A stretch of 64,000 nucleotides of DNA from Orthonyx spaldingii (Eukaryota > Chordata > Aves > Passeriformes > Orthonychidae): NCBI GenBank assembly GCA_013397795.1, contig VZTJ01000540.1, positions 587,146-651,145 on the forward strand, written 5' to 3'. Positions 1-13,354 of the stretch are shown here, in pieces (within the stretch, counting starts at the first letter, position 1; every line of letters begins with the position of its first letter). Position numbers and translations under genes: made by a program. Under the pieces are notes generated by a model. The model saw nothing but the letters and a program-made list of their open reading frames with translations. It was not told where the DNA came from and ran no database searches.

Positions 1-3000
1 TGTATCAGTTTGGTGTAACAGGCTGCTGTGGCAGGTACTACCTATGGGAAAGTTCTTTCTCTTTCAGCAGTTGGAAGGAGTTCATCCCTAAAACCTGAGG
101 ACTTATATATCAAAGAAAATTTTCTTGTGAATTTCTTGTGAAAATTGTGAATATTTTCTATCCTCTAGATAATTTTACTATTCATACAAAAGTCCAATAA
201 ATTGGAAAACAACTAAGATATTTCGCTTCAGTAATGTCATCTTTGAATCTTGTAAAATGTGTTCACTCTCCACAACCCATAAAACATAAGGCGATATCTC
301 TTAACAAATTCCTGCAGAAAAGAAACAGAACAAAACACAGTCTTTAGAGCAGATAGAAATTCTGCTAAAATTATGAGATGGAATGGAAGGAAGATCTGGA
401 TTTTTCCGCTTAGCAGACAGTAAATGAATAGCATTGGAACAAACATAATGTTGTTAAACAGAAATAATAACATCAGTCTCCAAAGGAAATAATTTGCTTT
501 AATCCCTGTATCCAACTCCCTCATATCAATAATAGCTGCAAATGATGATCCAGGGTAACAGAAGGTTGTTGGTATGTTAAGATGACTGCTTCTTGGAAAA
601 CTGAAAAAAATAGCCACTGTGGATAATATAAATCTTATTTGTTGTAACAACATTGATCATATAACTGTAGAACCTGTTAATGAGTGCAGACTCCACTAAT
701 CACACATAGAAAAATCTAGGCATTTGTGCAGGAAAGAAAGACAACTGATAAAACAGAGTACTTTGCTTAAGACTGTTTCAGATATGGAACTGTGCTAATT
801 TTGGATGAGATCCATTTCACCTAAAACATCTATAGCAATAAATTAAATAGTGCTATAAAAAATCCAGTTTACAGTTTGAATGAAGCCATCCTGCTTTAGT
901 AGAACTATTTATTATTAATGACACAAACTGTTTCATGCCTCATTGCCTCAGTGCCGAAAAGGGTTCCTGGGCATTTTTAACTTACTACTGTAGCTGTAGT
1001 CCTACGCTCCCTTCCTTCCCAAGTAAGAATCTGAATGCCTAAAATTCATCTATGTTTCAGACAGGAATCTTGACAGTTTTAACTGTCCTAAGATATCCTA
1101 AAATTCAGGACGTCAATATTAACCAGGCACATTCTAACATAGCTTGGGCATGTCCAAGACCCTATTACAGACATTTTTCATTCCGTTCATCTGCAGAGGG
1201 AGTTCTTATTTCTGGCTTACTTCTGTGCTCAGCATTTTGCCTTCAGAAGGGAATGAAGACAAGGAGCTTCCATCCAGCTACTCCATATTTGTGTGCTTAA
1301 AGATTTCCATTTTGAACAAAATTGAGCCAAGAATTAAAATTTCTTCTTTTCTCCTGGAATTCTCTATTCATTAATCTGTCAGACCAAAGGAAAATAAGCT
1401 CACTGAATATATGGCCTTATCAAGAAAAAGCCAAGGATAGGCTGCATCCTTGTTCTGTGTACTTTTAAAGACAAATGTAGGCTTATAAATTACCCAGAGC
1501 CTAACAAGGGAGGTAGGCTTGGTGTATGCCACTGGAGCTGCGGAAGGTACTTCTACTGGGCAGAATGGCTGTCCCTTTTATGGTTTACAGAGGTGTCTCC
1601 CTCCTCTAAACAGGGAAATCAGGCACTGATTTTAGACAGTCATAGTTCATGTTCACAAAGATTATACTTTAAATGTTATTCATGTAAGTTCATTAAATGC
1701 TTATTTCATACCTGTGAAATGTGAGACTTAATCTGGAAAAAGTGCTGCCTAGAGCTTTCTAAGCTTGAAAACCAATATATAAAATTATGGGTTTCAAGTT
1801 TATTTCATACGGTCTTTTAGAAAGGCGCTAGATTTTTTTTGCAGTGCTAGAAACTTACAAAGTCAGGTAAAAAAAAAAAAAAGAAAAAGAAAAGCAGACA
1901 TTAAAAAGACAGAGAAAGATTCAAGACCTACTCTGAACTAAACCTATTTATTTTTACAAGGGGCATATTATACCTAATAAAACTGTCTACACTAAACTTA
2001 TTAGGATCACAATATGAAAAATGGACAGAAAACTGGGGTTTGTAGTACAACGGCAATTAAACCCAAAATGCAGCTTGAAAATAGTCATATAAAGTGACTT
2101 TCCTCTGGGAACAGTTAAAACTCATGGCCAAAAATGTGAAAGGACATTCATTGGCTCAGAATCCAAGATATTAATTTTGAATCTGTCTTTATTTGATCTG
2201 ACATAAAAGGGTACATATTTACAAGGCAACTGTACACCTGGGACTATTCTCTGGCACAGAGGCCAAGGGGCAGAGAAGAGAATCCATTATCATCTTAGAT
2301 GCTAAAGCAGGTTGTACATCCTTTGAGAGCAGTTCCTGGACTGCATTAACATTCAGGCCATACCTGGAAATTGTTTGATAGAGCACTTGCTGGCCCAGGA
2401 AAAATGGTGCCAGGGAATGTTCTAAGAGTTTAACATGTCCAAGTTCCAGTGCCCAGGAATGTTCCCTGGCAGTGCTTGATTTATTAACACAGAAGTAGCC
2501 AAAACCCTCTTGTTTCAGACACTTAAAATGACACTTGAGACACCACTAGCAAAAGATGATCTCTATAGAAAATTACAGTACTTGCAGGAGAAAAATAACA
2601 CAAAGGGTTTGAGAAGGTGATGAATGATGTGATATGAAAGGTGCAGTTAAAAATATAATTTTTGATTGAATAAATCACAGAAAAAAATCTATATTGATTA
2701 ATCTTACGTGATTTTAAAATTCCAAAACAAACAATGGCACTATGCTTTTAGAATACCATTTTGATGGCATTAGGCCTGTCCATTTGAAGCATTACTGTGA
2801 TTCCTTCCACATTCAATCAATATTGACCATCTTTTTTTGCATCTTCTCTACCATTTTATGGATGTACCATTTTTATAGAATAATACACGTATGCAACTTT
2901 AATCCTGATGTACTGAAGTGTTCTCTCTCATTGTCCTTTTTCTTGTTATGTTATAATGTTTCATCTTCTTTCCCTTCCCATTTTCCAGCTTCTTATTGAT

Positions 3001-4199
3001 ATTTTTTTAGTATTAGCTTTCTGAATTTTTAAGATATCATGCTAGTTTTATAGCTGTCTTCTTATTTTGTTTACAGTTTTTGTTTGTTTGTTTGTTTATA
3101 GGCTTATTACCTTTTGGACATGAAGTAAAATATCCATAATTGATTTCTAATTGACATATGATTTTTCTGCTTAAATTCTTTCTGCTAGCTGACTTGGCTC
3201 ATAATTCTTTTCAGTTCTGGGAAATGTCTCCTTTCAAAGCACTAATTATGTATTTACTGCTTTGGATTTTATTGTGTTTAATGTAACAAGAGTGTTCAAA
3301 CTGAATTTTTGTACTTACACTGTCATTAATTTTTGCTTATACAGCAAATTCATCTTTATCTCTCACAATGGGATTTCAATTTCTTGCATAAACATTCATA
3401 TAGAATAAGAAAACTACTGTGAAATGCATGCTGAAATTTCAAGGATGTTTAAGTACTGTTAGTATCACATTCTTGTATTTCATTCGTATTGCTTTCACAA
3501 TATAAGAGATTTCCTTAATCATTGGGCTGGTGTTTACACGGCTGCTCATTCTGTTCTATAGAATGAATCAAAGGTTTTCAAAACACAGCAAACAATATTC
3601 CATCTTATAGTCTACCTTCTAAAGCATTGATCCTTAAAACTTTAAGATGATTTTTGGTCTAAAGAAATAGTTTCCCAGACAATGATTTCCTTATTGATTA
3701 TATAATACTGAACTTAAGATTCCAATAATAGATTAGATTAATTTCATTGAATGAACGATTTTATTTCATATTGAAGATATTTATTCCAACACCAGGTAGG
3801 GAAGAAAACAGGAGCTAGATCACAGTTGATGTTCTACTTGCCATAAGAATGAATTTGGAAAGAGAATTTTTTATTTTGAAGTTGTATATTTAGAGAAGTT
3901 GAATAAGTCTATTGAATTATTTGGGCTTCCTTATTATATGGTGTAGAGCTCAGCTATGCTTCTATAATTTTTCATTTGCCTTTTTAATTTTAATTTTCCT
4001 ACTTCCCAATCTTTTATGTATAAGAACTGTTGTTAAGTGCTATTGACGTGAAAATATCCACATATATTTTTTCTGTTCTGTCATCTATCTTCTAAAAGAT
4101 GTGTGAAAACAGAGATGAAGTGTTGGGGAAGATGAAATAGGAAAGCCTTATAAAGATGATTACCTGGCAAAAGATACTGAGAATATAGAAACTATAGGT
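1..4199. other. AT-rich unique sequence, no gene recognised
   Basis: I see no gene or recognisable transposon here. A 138-codon minus-strand frame at 237-653 is hydrophobic and AT-driven, matches nothing I know and has no splice or promoter context, so I do not call it. Short A-rich tracts (near 1868-1895) and a (TTTG)n run are the only simple repeats. Any conserved non-coding element would need a comparative alignment to show. Confidence 0.5.
3077..3100. repeat. (TTTG)n simple repeat
   Basis: A short run of about five TTTG units lies in T-rich sequence. It could be length-polymorphic, and nothing suggests a function. Confidence 0.85.
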
Positions 4200-4932
4200 T
4201 GTCGCAGGCCGCTTGGCCGCCCGGCTGGCCAAAGGCCTACAATGTCCTCGTGTGCCTGGTTCTCGTGTGTCGCAAGCGCGTGTGCAGCGACAAGGCTGTG
4301 CCTTTATCTTTTGCGCGACAGCTTCGAGGCTGGTTAATATTTCCAAAGCCCAGGCTGGGGCTAGCAGCAGCTGATGGTGAGAATGCGACGCAGAGACAGC
4401 AAAAGGACTAGGAGGACTCGTCCGTGGTGTAAATCCAAGAGTTTATTCCCTGCCCCGGGGGGGACAGGGGCTCACCGCAGGGACGGGAGCTATCAGACGA
4501 GTAACAAAATAACCGTTGCACCAGGTTTTTAAGGGGGGGGGNNNNNNNNNNNNNNNNNNNNNNNNNNNNNNNNNNNNNNNNNNNNNNNNNNNNNNNNNNN
4601 NNNNNNNNNNNNNNNNNNNNNNNNNNNNNNNNNNNNNNNNNNNNNNNNNNNNNNNNNNNNNNNNNNNNNNNNNNNNNNNNNNNNNNNNNNNNNNNNNNNN
4701 NNNNNNNNNNNNNNNNNNNNNNNNNNNNNNNNNNNNNNNNNNNNNNNNNNNNNNNNNNNNNNNNNNNNNNNNNNNNNNNNNNNNNNNNNNNNNNNNNNNN
4801 NNNNNNNNNNNNNNNNNNNNNNNNNNNNNNNNNNNNNNNNNNNNNNNNNNNNNNNNNNNNNNNNNNNNNNNNNNNNNNNNNNNNNNNNNNNNNNNNNNNN
4901 NNNNNNNNNNNNNNNNNNNNNNNNNNNAAACA
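4200..4932 (-). mobile_element. LTR A: CpG-rich ERV long terminal repeat, gap inside
   Basis: Read on the minus strand, 4200-4541 carries a TATA-like box (CTTAAAAA next to a C run), an AATAAA signal at 4442-4447 and a long CpG-rich R-U5 segment ending in GCGACA. It aligns by eye along its length with the corresponding half of LTR B (20413-21147), for example in the stretch after AATAAA and in the terminal CCAGCCGGGCGG-type block, so the two are one family. The inner half (U3) is hidden by the N run at 4542-4927. The outer edge at about 4932 is inferred from the 735-bp length of B. The flank next to 4200 is ataggt, and no matching duplication is visible on the other side. It is probably a solo LTR, since no primer-binding site or retroviral frame adjoins it. 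It could also be the 3' LTR of a longer broken copy. Confidence 0.8.
4542..4927. other. Assembly gap (386 N)
   Basis: The run of N begins directly after nine G residues, inside the predicted U3 of LTR A. The homologous part of LTR B is rich in pyrimidine runs, so sequencing dropout is the likely cause. The open frames that cross this gap are meaningless. Confidence 0.98.
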
Positions 4933-5058
4933 ATGCCTTCTGCTTGCAGACAGGTCCAAGGGTCAGAGCAGACCCTCCCAACTTATCAGAGGGTCCAGAA
5001 AGTAGATTTTAGAGTTTAAAATATAGCATCATATGGTAATACAATGATTCTTATAGGC

Positions 5059-5386
5059 TGTATGTAAATGTTATAAGATTTGTAGCTTATACCACATTGG
5101 TTAATGAGAATTAAAATATTCAGCACAGAGGATGATTTATTAGATTGTATACGGGAACCGCGATCACTTTTGCTCTATCTTTCCACCACTTCTGTTCTCT
5201 TCTCCAGCTTTCGTGCTTACTCTCTCACTTCTCTGACCTGCTTCGAGCTGCGTCTGGCAGCTCCTAGCAGGTCACTCACACCCACGTCTTTCTACAATAA
5301 ACTTTATGCTCTAAGACCTGACTACAGAGATCTCTCATCTCCATCTGTCCCGACCTTCCGAAACTGAACTGCACAGCACCCCTGCA
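5059..5386 (+). mobile_element. LTR-like fragment G (ERV-derived, probable)
   Basis: The segment starts near TGTATGTAAATG and ends near CCCCTGCA. It carries AATAAA at about 5296, a pyrimidine-rich stretch upstream, and a CT/GT-rich tail with CpGs downstream, which is the usual order of an avian LTR (U3, poly(A) signal, U5). It does not resemble LTR A or B, so it would be a different family. I could not find a target-site duplication, and both ends are approximate. It may instead be the 3' part of a longer element whose left side lies in or beyond the gap. The call rests on general LTR architecture and recall of similar bird repeats, not on a database match. Confidence 0.5.
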
Positions 5387-8300
5387 ATGAAGGGAGTATT
5401 TTTTTACCTATAAGTTATAATTGACAACAGAGAGAGGAATCTGAATGAAAGCTGATGCACAATCTGATATTTACAATTTTTTGACAGCATGTTGCAGTAA
5501 ATAATGAGTGTTAACGCATGCATTGTCCATCACCGTAATAATTATTATCTATGTTCAGATAAAATGGATATTCTCAAAGCTAGGGTCATATAGGGTCAGA
5601 TAGGCTATATGACATTTGAAACTACTTCTCAGGAAGAAATTAAAACCTTATCTGGAGAATTTCTCTGCCAAATGAGGGCAAGTAGAATAAGTTTTCAGAA
5701 AGCTCCATCACTCAAGCTGAAAGAGAAAAAATTGCATGTCATTCCTTGGGTGAGGAAAAAAGGGTTATGTAAGAAAAAAGAAAAGGTGCTATTGTTTCTG
5801 TAAACTTGGAGGAGCAATCCTTAAGACTCTTTCCATTTTCATTGCATTTTTATCTTGATTAAAAATGGTATTGTCCACAGTTTTGGTTACATTTTTTAAT
5901 TCTTTTCCCAGAGGACAAGAAGATTGCTGCTTGTACAGTGTAAATATCAGACCCTATTCTCTAAATACCAAGATGCTGAAAGAACTTAAAAATCACAGGT
6001 GTTTCTGATGGAATATAGCTTACAGGAAGAGAATATCATAAGCAATCCAATTTGGAAGTGTTACATATACAGAAACATGAATGGTGTGTGCCAAAAAGCA
6101 CTGCTGGAGGAATTTTATTTAGATATTTAGAAAAATCAGAGAAACCACCCAAATGAAACTATAAACTAATTGTGAGCTATAGTCATAGTGAAACCAGGAA
6201 AAAATAAGTTAATAGATTTGTTCTTCTATTATATAAAGCTGGCTGTACCCTGGAAAGCCTCAGACTGTGTTCTGTAATTTTCTCCATAATGGCTGTTGAA
6301 TTGCTAGCTCCCATTCACATATTAATTCTTTGCAAATGTTTTTTGGTGCAAAGACTCAGGATGTTCAGTCTCAAAAAAGGCTCAGGCTTCAAAGCACAGT
6401 TTGTCTTTCCCTCTCACATATATTCCAACAAGACTTTTTTTTTGTACTAAACAATGGGAAATACCTTTCTCACTGTGAGATTTACTGCTCCTTACAAGTA
6501 TCTGACAGTTAAACTTGGCAGTCATTTTATTGCAAGAGGATGCAAGAAAAATTTCTGAAAGTTCTGGGGCTCTGTTCATCTGGCAGCTAAAGGATTCCAG
6601 CAAAGCCTTGCTTGGGCTCAGTCTGAGAGTATGGAAGCTTTAATTGTCCATGTGAATACTTTAAACCAAAAGGAGCCTGAATGTTGAGGGGCATTTCCCA
6701 GTGTATCTGCCTGAGAAAATCTATATTGGAGAGTTTATCTGTTCCTGTGACTATTTCACAATATTTTAGTTGTCAAAGATCTATTGTACTCATTTACATT
6801 AACTGAATAATTACATTGTATGACTATTAATGCATACCAGGGAGTTTTCCCTGTTCATTGTTTTTCTCAAAATTCTAAATCATATAAGGTAACAGTATGA
6901 TTTCCTGTTGATTCCTGGTATAATTTGGAATGATTTGCAAAACCTTTACAAAATGATGCACACTGATGTTATTGGGAGTATTTCCATTCCATAGTAGGCT
7001 GTAAATCAGACACATTCTGGTAAACGGAATGTTTTCAAGAAATATTTTTTGAAATTTTTTAAAGAACATACAAAGCAATCTCAAACCTGGGAGAATTATA
7101 ATGTGTGGCAGTAGGCTCTTTAATACCACAAACATGCAAAAGGAGTCACCCAATGATAATCTCGTAGAAATCAATGTGAAATGACTTTTAAAGTTCTTTC
7201 TTATCAGGAATTTTAATGTCCTAACTTAGCATAGCCCTCCCTGGGTACCACGTAGTTTTGCTTGTGCAAACAGCTGCATTCTGGAATGTTCCACTTGTGT
7301 GAAGTGGTGGCATTCCCATCTCTGCAATGTATCAGGTCCAATGACAGGAGAATAAGCTGAAAAATCCATTTCTGTGTTCTTGGACATGAGGACTGGAGAA
7401 CCAAAGAACATTGTAACCGGGTTATTACATCAATGTTTGCAGTAAGGTAAAGTTTGTACCAGCTGGAGATCCAAACCATATATTTTAAATATTGGGTTTC
7501 TGCTACTTTTTGTGACTTTAGGCTTTAAAATGCATTCTCTATATGCACATCTAGCAGAGATAACACTAAGGAACTATGAAGGATAAAAGGCTATATTAAT
7601 TGTAAGAATTGCTTCCCAAGACAGACTTTTAATCTTGGCAGAGAATCACAGCCTGACAGTGATTCAGGAGGAAAGCAGAAATCAGCCTGACAGTGGGCCA
7701 ATACTAACTGGACAATTTTGACTATACCTACCATTGGGATTTTTGCATAGTTACATTTCTGTTACATTAGCTATAAACCAACATGTGAACACAGTAAATA
7801 GAAAAACACCTGTGATCTGTGAAAAGAGGAGTTTTCTTTCCCCTCATATTGAAGAAACATCATTTAAGAACAGTTGTCTCATAAAATCAGGGAGGAGAAT
7901 CTATATAAAAATAATTTATGGGTGTAGTATATGAAGTCAAATTAAGAACTGGGGAAACTGTAAAATTAGCAACAGAGATTTGCTGATAATGTAATGACCT
8001 AAAGGACTGTGAAAAAAAGATACCTGCATATTTTCAGATTCTTGACCATGTGTTATTTTTCTTCTTACCTGTTTGATTTCAGAAAGTTTTAATTGAACCA
8101 CTGCAATTGAGATTTTAAAATTAACAAATTCTAGAGGTGAAGGGGACACACTATTTACATTAACAAAATTACACTCATTTTATTTGCAATAACAAGATAT
8201 TCCTTCTTAAATGAGAAGGTGGCAAATGTCTAAGAAATATCAGAAGAGAAACTGTGTGAAGCACGTACTTCCTCTGGCATTACACAGTATTTTTATAATG

Positions 8301-11300
8301 AATGAAAAGCTAAATTATTTTGGGATCAACATTAGATGTGTTAAATTCAAATCAGAAAGAATCTCACTGAAATGATACATAGATCTAATTAGTAGAAATC
8401 CCTTGAATTTATGGTTATGCTGGTCTGAGAAGTCTATTCTTTTTATTTCTATTTGCTAAAATTGAATTTACACCTAATGAAATAGGCTTGCATTTATTCT
8501 GGTCTACAGAGTAATAATTTTAGGTACTTTTTTTTTCCAATAACAGATTTCCATGGAGAATACTTTTCAAATCTATTCTGAATATTTGCTGCCAGAATGG
8601 CTTGGTTCCAAAAGTTTTGCAAATGGATGTTTTTAAGTGTTGCCAGAATTAATTCTGAAGTCATCTCTTAATAATATAGATTCAATGCAGAGAAAGCCAT
8701 CGAAAGTTTTAACACATTGCCTCTTGTATACCTTACTTTATTAGAGGATGATATATTATTAGATCCTCAGTCAGCATAAATCAATCTAGTACAACCACGA
8801 GGATTTTTGCCAGCTCTGATCTAGTGTCTCGTCAATCCTTGGCCTGTTCACTAAAACAACAGATAAGTTTGCCAAGTTGGACATACTAGCTTAATTTGAA
8901 TGCTTCTGCTTTGATATGAGGAAAGTTGGCCTATAGTATTGATCAAAAATGTATTGTTTGATGTCTCAGGTAAAGACTCTACCCTACCCTTAAACTCATT
9001 TCATTGCCCCTTCTCTTATACTTGGTGGGGTTTTTTTTCACCAAGTTTGTACAAATTCAGATAGCAATCTGTCACTGTTTATTCTGGATCTTGACCCAGC
9101 TTCTGCAGAAGTCACGAGCAAACTCCCACCGGCCACTGAGACAGATCAGTCATCAAAAGCAAAAAATCCCTGGAGTACTAGTTCTTCACAGGGATATGCA
9201 GAAGGAGATGATCACACAGCAACAGTTGTTATTATGAAGAAGGAAATTTTTCTGGGGATGAAGCATTCAGGATGTTTATCAGGGCTTTTGTCATGTTATG
9301 TTCTAGAATTAGTATGCTTTTCTATTGCAGAAAATTAGCTGGCTTTTTGCCAGGTTGGATTTTTGTTTCCATTTCCATTACCTTGCAAATTTCGCTGGAA
9401 ACTTTTGTTACTCCAGACTGTGCTTGAATATTTATCTGTTTTTCCGGTGCATGTTAAAAATTTGTTTGTATTTGCTAAAATGTAAAAAACCCAAGTAACA
9501 GAAATGAAACAGCAAGCATTACAAAATTTGGATATGATCTTTCAAAGCTTTTTCCCACCAACTTTGAAGGTATTCCTCAGGAGAATTAAGTATACTGAAA
9601 TATATATCATCGTTTGCCTTGTCAGTTGCAAGGAAATTTGGGTAAACCCCAGAAGTTAGATTGCAAATGCTGGGTGCCACAAAATCCATGTATCTTAAAG
9701 TATAAAACTATTTCATCATTTTCAGAAGAACTTACCTGTTAGGTAGAAACTCGGTGAAGAAACTAAGGGATTTCCCAGAAGAGTGCCCCAGACACCATTT
9801 CAAAGACTGAAGACTGAGAGGAAAAGTTTAAGAGGGAAAGATGTTTCCACACTTCCTGTTTAAGCAGAAGTACTAAGATCCTTACTTCCCTTTTCCATCT
9901 TGTCTTTCATGATCTTATATTTACACCTCATTTTCCTCGTTCTCTGAGACTGCTGTGGACAGCATCACAGTTCCTGACAGAGTGCTGGCACAAGATAATA
10001 TTTGTATTAGCAGTGTTGCTAAAGGATTTGGAAAGATTTGTCCTATAATACCAGTACTGGATACTCAGGCACCCAGACAGTGTAAAGTGGTGGTCAGTCC
10101 CACCAGTGTAAAGATTTAATGCATTGTAACTGGTGAGTGAGTGTTGGCTGCCTTTGCTAAGGTTGGAAGCTGTGCCACATAAGATGCTCTAATTTATGCC
10201 AGGGTACATAAAATACTAAAATATAACTGACACACTATGAAACAGAAAGATACCAGATGTCTTATGGTTAAGAATATACCCAAGATGGGCATTTTTGCTT
10301 GTTTATCCTAGTGACAACATTTGGTTTTCTGTTTTTCTTTTTCTTAGTTGTAAGAGTTATTTGGCTTTGAGAAATGCATGTTTATCGTCCACATATTCTT
10401 ACAGCTATGCATTTCTAGTCACTGTTGGGACCTCATATATTTATCACACAAAGATTATTCCCTATTCTTTGTTGACAGATGCTTGTTTCGTTTCTAGAAT
10501 AGAATTTTACCACTTGTCTAGGTTTTTTTTCTCCTTTTGCTCTAGGTATCAAATAAAGGTAATTCTTGCATTTTGTGCTGTGGAACTACTCCCTGTTAGA
10601 GAGTTCTTTGCTAAAAGATGTTTTTTCCTCATTCACTTGCAATCTTTCTCACAATAATTGATGTGACTCAATTTACTTCAATAGATTCAGCTGGCTAAAA
10701 GGTGTCGCAGTAGGATCTTGAAACTAGATCTAGTCTTTTGACAGCTGGTCAAAATGGTAACAGATATGCCATGAATCTTCATTTGGACTTTGATGGTTTA
10801 GGATTACACAGTAGTTAATAGTATCGAGTTCTTTTTTTTGCAATTTTAATTTGCACATTTATCCTTACAGCAATTTTGTTTCAGTCAAAACAGTTTCATA
10901 TTTTTCAGCATTTATCCTAGAAACATGATACGACATAGCATCTTGAAGGAAAATGTTGAATTCTGTCTGAGACATAAAAAATTTGCTTATAATCACTTTG
11001 CAATCATTCTGGACCATAAGTCTAAAAAGGTAGCCAACCCATTGTTTCTGTTGGGAATAATGAAGACAAAATAGGATATGAAGATTTATTATTTAGATGC
11101 TTCTTTTCTGAAACCAGTAGTTCTCATGAACGTGGGAGACTTGCTGGGGCTTGATTCGCGTGTATTTTGTCAGAAACAGTCTCATGGTTTGAGGGATCAT
11201 CTCATTTCACACGGTTCGGGGGGAGGGCAATTTTTAAGTGCAGTCAGTAAAATGACATTAACTACAGTGAATACGCATATGCAAACAAACACAAAGTCCT

Positions 11301-11559
11301 GTGTGAACTGATCCTCAGCTTCCTGTGGGAATGACATCTTCAATGGATTACATTTGAGCTCACTGAGAATCAGCCGGGATGACAGCTGAGCTGGAAGCTT
11401 TGCCAGAATGCTGGCTGCCGTCTGGTTCTGTATATGTTTGTGATACCTATACTTAGCCTGTGCTGTCTGGGGTAGAGACACTAGAACTGGTGTGACAGTC
11501 AAGTGTAAAAGGAGCCTAATGTGTGATTCTTCTGAGTAATCGTAACATTATTTGAATAG
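5387..11559. other. AT-rich unique sequence with small stem-loops
   Basis: No gene or transposon is recognised over about 6 kb. Two short perfect inverted repeats occur. One at 5585-5613 has arms GTCATATA and TATATGAC. The other at 9020-9046 has arms ACTTGGTG and CACCAAGT around a G/T-rich loop. A 13-base word, CAGCCTGACAGTG, occurs twice within about 50 bases near 7649 and 7684. Frames of up to 120 codons (10295-10657) are T-rich and look like chance. Confidence 0.5.
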
Positions 11560-12835
11560 CATAGAATCATTAAGGTTGAAAAAGACCTCCAAGATCATCA
11601 AGTCCAAGCTCTTGCTAAGCCATGCCAAATAAACCATAGAAGTGAGTGCCACATCCAGACACTTCTTGAACATTTCCATGAATGGTGACTCCACAACTTC
11701 CCTCAGCAGCCCTGTCCAATGCTTAACCACCCTTTCAGTGAAGAAACTCTTCCTGATGTCCTGAACCTCCCCTGACACAGCTTGAGGCCATTTCCTCATG
11801 TTCTCTAGCATGTTACCTAGGAGAAGAGACCAACCCCCACCTGGCTACAACCTCCTTTCAGGCAGTTGTAGAGACTGGTAAGGTCTCTCCTGAGCTTCCT
11901 TTTCTCCAGACTAAACAACCCCAGCTCCCTCAGCTGCTCCTCATATGACTTAACTCTCCAGACCCTTCACCAGCTCTGTTGCCCTTCTTTGAACTCGCTT
12001 CAGCCCCTCAAAGGTCCTTCTTGTAGTGAGGGGCCCAGAACTGAATACAGGATTTGAGGTGTGGCCTCACCAGTGCTGAGTACAGGGCATTGTCCTGGTT
12101 CTACTGCCCTGGTCCTGCTGGCCACGCTATTGCTGGCCAGGATGTCATTGGCCTTCTTGGCCACCTGGGCACACGCTGGCTCACCAATCCCAGGTTCTTT
12201 TCCACCAGGCAGCTTTCCAGCCACTTTGCCCTCAGCCTGTAGCACTGCAGGTGGTTGTTGTGACACTAGTGCAGGGCTCAGCACTTGGCCTTGTTGAACC
12301 TCATACAAATGGTCTCAACCCCTTGATCCAGCCAGTCCAGATCCCTCTGCAGAGCCTTCCTGCCCTCCAGCAGATGAACACCCTTGCCCAGCTTGGTGTC
12401 ATCTGTACATTTGCTTAGGGTGCACTTGATCTTCTCATCCAAATTATTGATAAAGATATTTAACAGGATTGGCCCAACATTGACCCCACTAGTGACCAGT
12501 CACCAACTGAATACGGCACCATTCACCAGCACTCTCTGGGCCTGGCCATTGAGCCGCTTTTAGCCCAAAAAGAAGTGCACCTGTCCAAGCCACGAACTGC
12601 CAGCTTTTCCAGGAGAATGCTGTGGGAGACAGTAACAAAGGCTTTACTGAAGGCCAGGCAGACCAAATCCACAGCCTTTTCCTCATTCACGAGATGGGTC
12701 ACCCTGTCCTAAAAGGAGAGCAGGTTGATCATGCAGGACCTGCCTTTCCTAAACCCATCTTGGCTGGGCCTGATCCCTTGGTTGTCCTGTGTGTGCCATG
12801 TGATTGCGCTCAAGATAAACTGTTTCATAACCATG
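11560..12835 (-). mobile_element. CR1 LINE, 5'-truncated, minus strand
   Basis: This is a non-LTR retrotransposon that moved by target-primed reverse transcription. The low-coordinate edge begins with the CR1 3' terminus in antisense (ATAGAATCATTAAGG followed by the AAAAGACCTCCAAGATCAT block). From there, reading the minus strand backwards, come the 3' untranslated region and then the last part of ORF2, the C-terminal reverse transcriptase region. The element fades near 12835, after the segment around 12770-12800, which is typical of 5' truncation. At about 1.28 kb it is the longest CR1 copy in the window. Stops and frameshifts break the coding region, so it is dead. The open frames on both strands between 12000 and 12900 are shadows of this element. 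Confidence 0.93.
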
Positions 12836-13354
12836 TGTCAAGATGTTGCCATAAATTCCAAAAGAAAGTTATGAACTGTTTTATGGCTCAAGGATTTTTT
12901 AATTTCAGTTGGTAGTACTGGTTATTTTCATGTCTTTATTTCTTGATAGCAAGGTAATTTCTGAAAAGTAAAAATTCATTAAGTGTAGAAATTAGATACA
13001 GAATTGAATTAGCAAGTTATGTATATGGGCAATATAATACATAAACCCTGAACAGAGATTGGCTCTACCTTGCTGGCCTGTCTGTCTGTGAATATGTACT
13101 TAGAACTGCATCACCTTGCTTCATCAGAAATGTAGGGATGGTATGTGAACAGATCAAAATACTCACAGACTTTGACAAAAAATATGAGGTTGAAGTGAAC
13201 CTTTAGTTCCTTAGTTACTGCCACTAAGTAATGCTATTAGGGTCTCTTAGAAGTGATTTATTATGTGAAAATTATAGCAGTGATAGAACCTACATTTCAA
13301 GAAGCAAAAAAATTCAGATAGGAATAAGAAGGCTCTTGCATACATTTACAATGT
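12836..13354. other. Unique spacer between two CR1 copies
   Basis: This is AT-rich sequence with nothing recognisable. It separates two minus-strand CR1 pieces that appear to be independent insertions, because the right-hand piece starts inside the 3' region rather than continuing the ORF2 sequence of the left one. Confidence 0.5.

Noticed and set aside
237..653. 138-codon hydrophobic minus-strand frame
   Set aside because: AT-rich composition drives its Phe/Leu/Ile content. It has no recognised family, domain order, splice context or promoter.
4408..4981. Open frames of 150-183 codons across the first gap
   Set aside because: They consist almost entirely of N and the flanking LTR sequence.
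12000..12915. Several 60-100 codon frames on both strands
   Set aside because: They fall inside the CR1 copy and are in the wrong frame or orientation, or broken.
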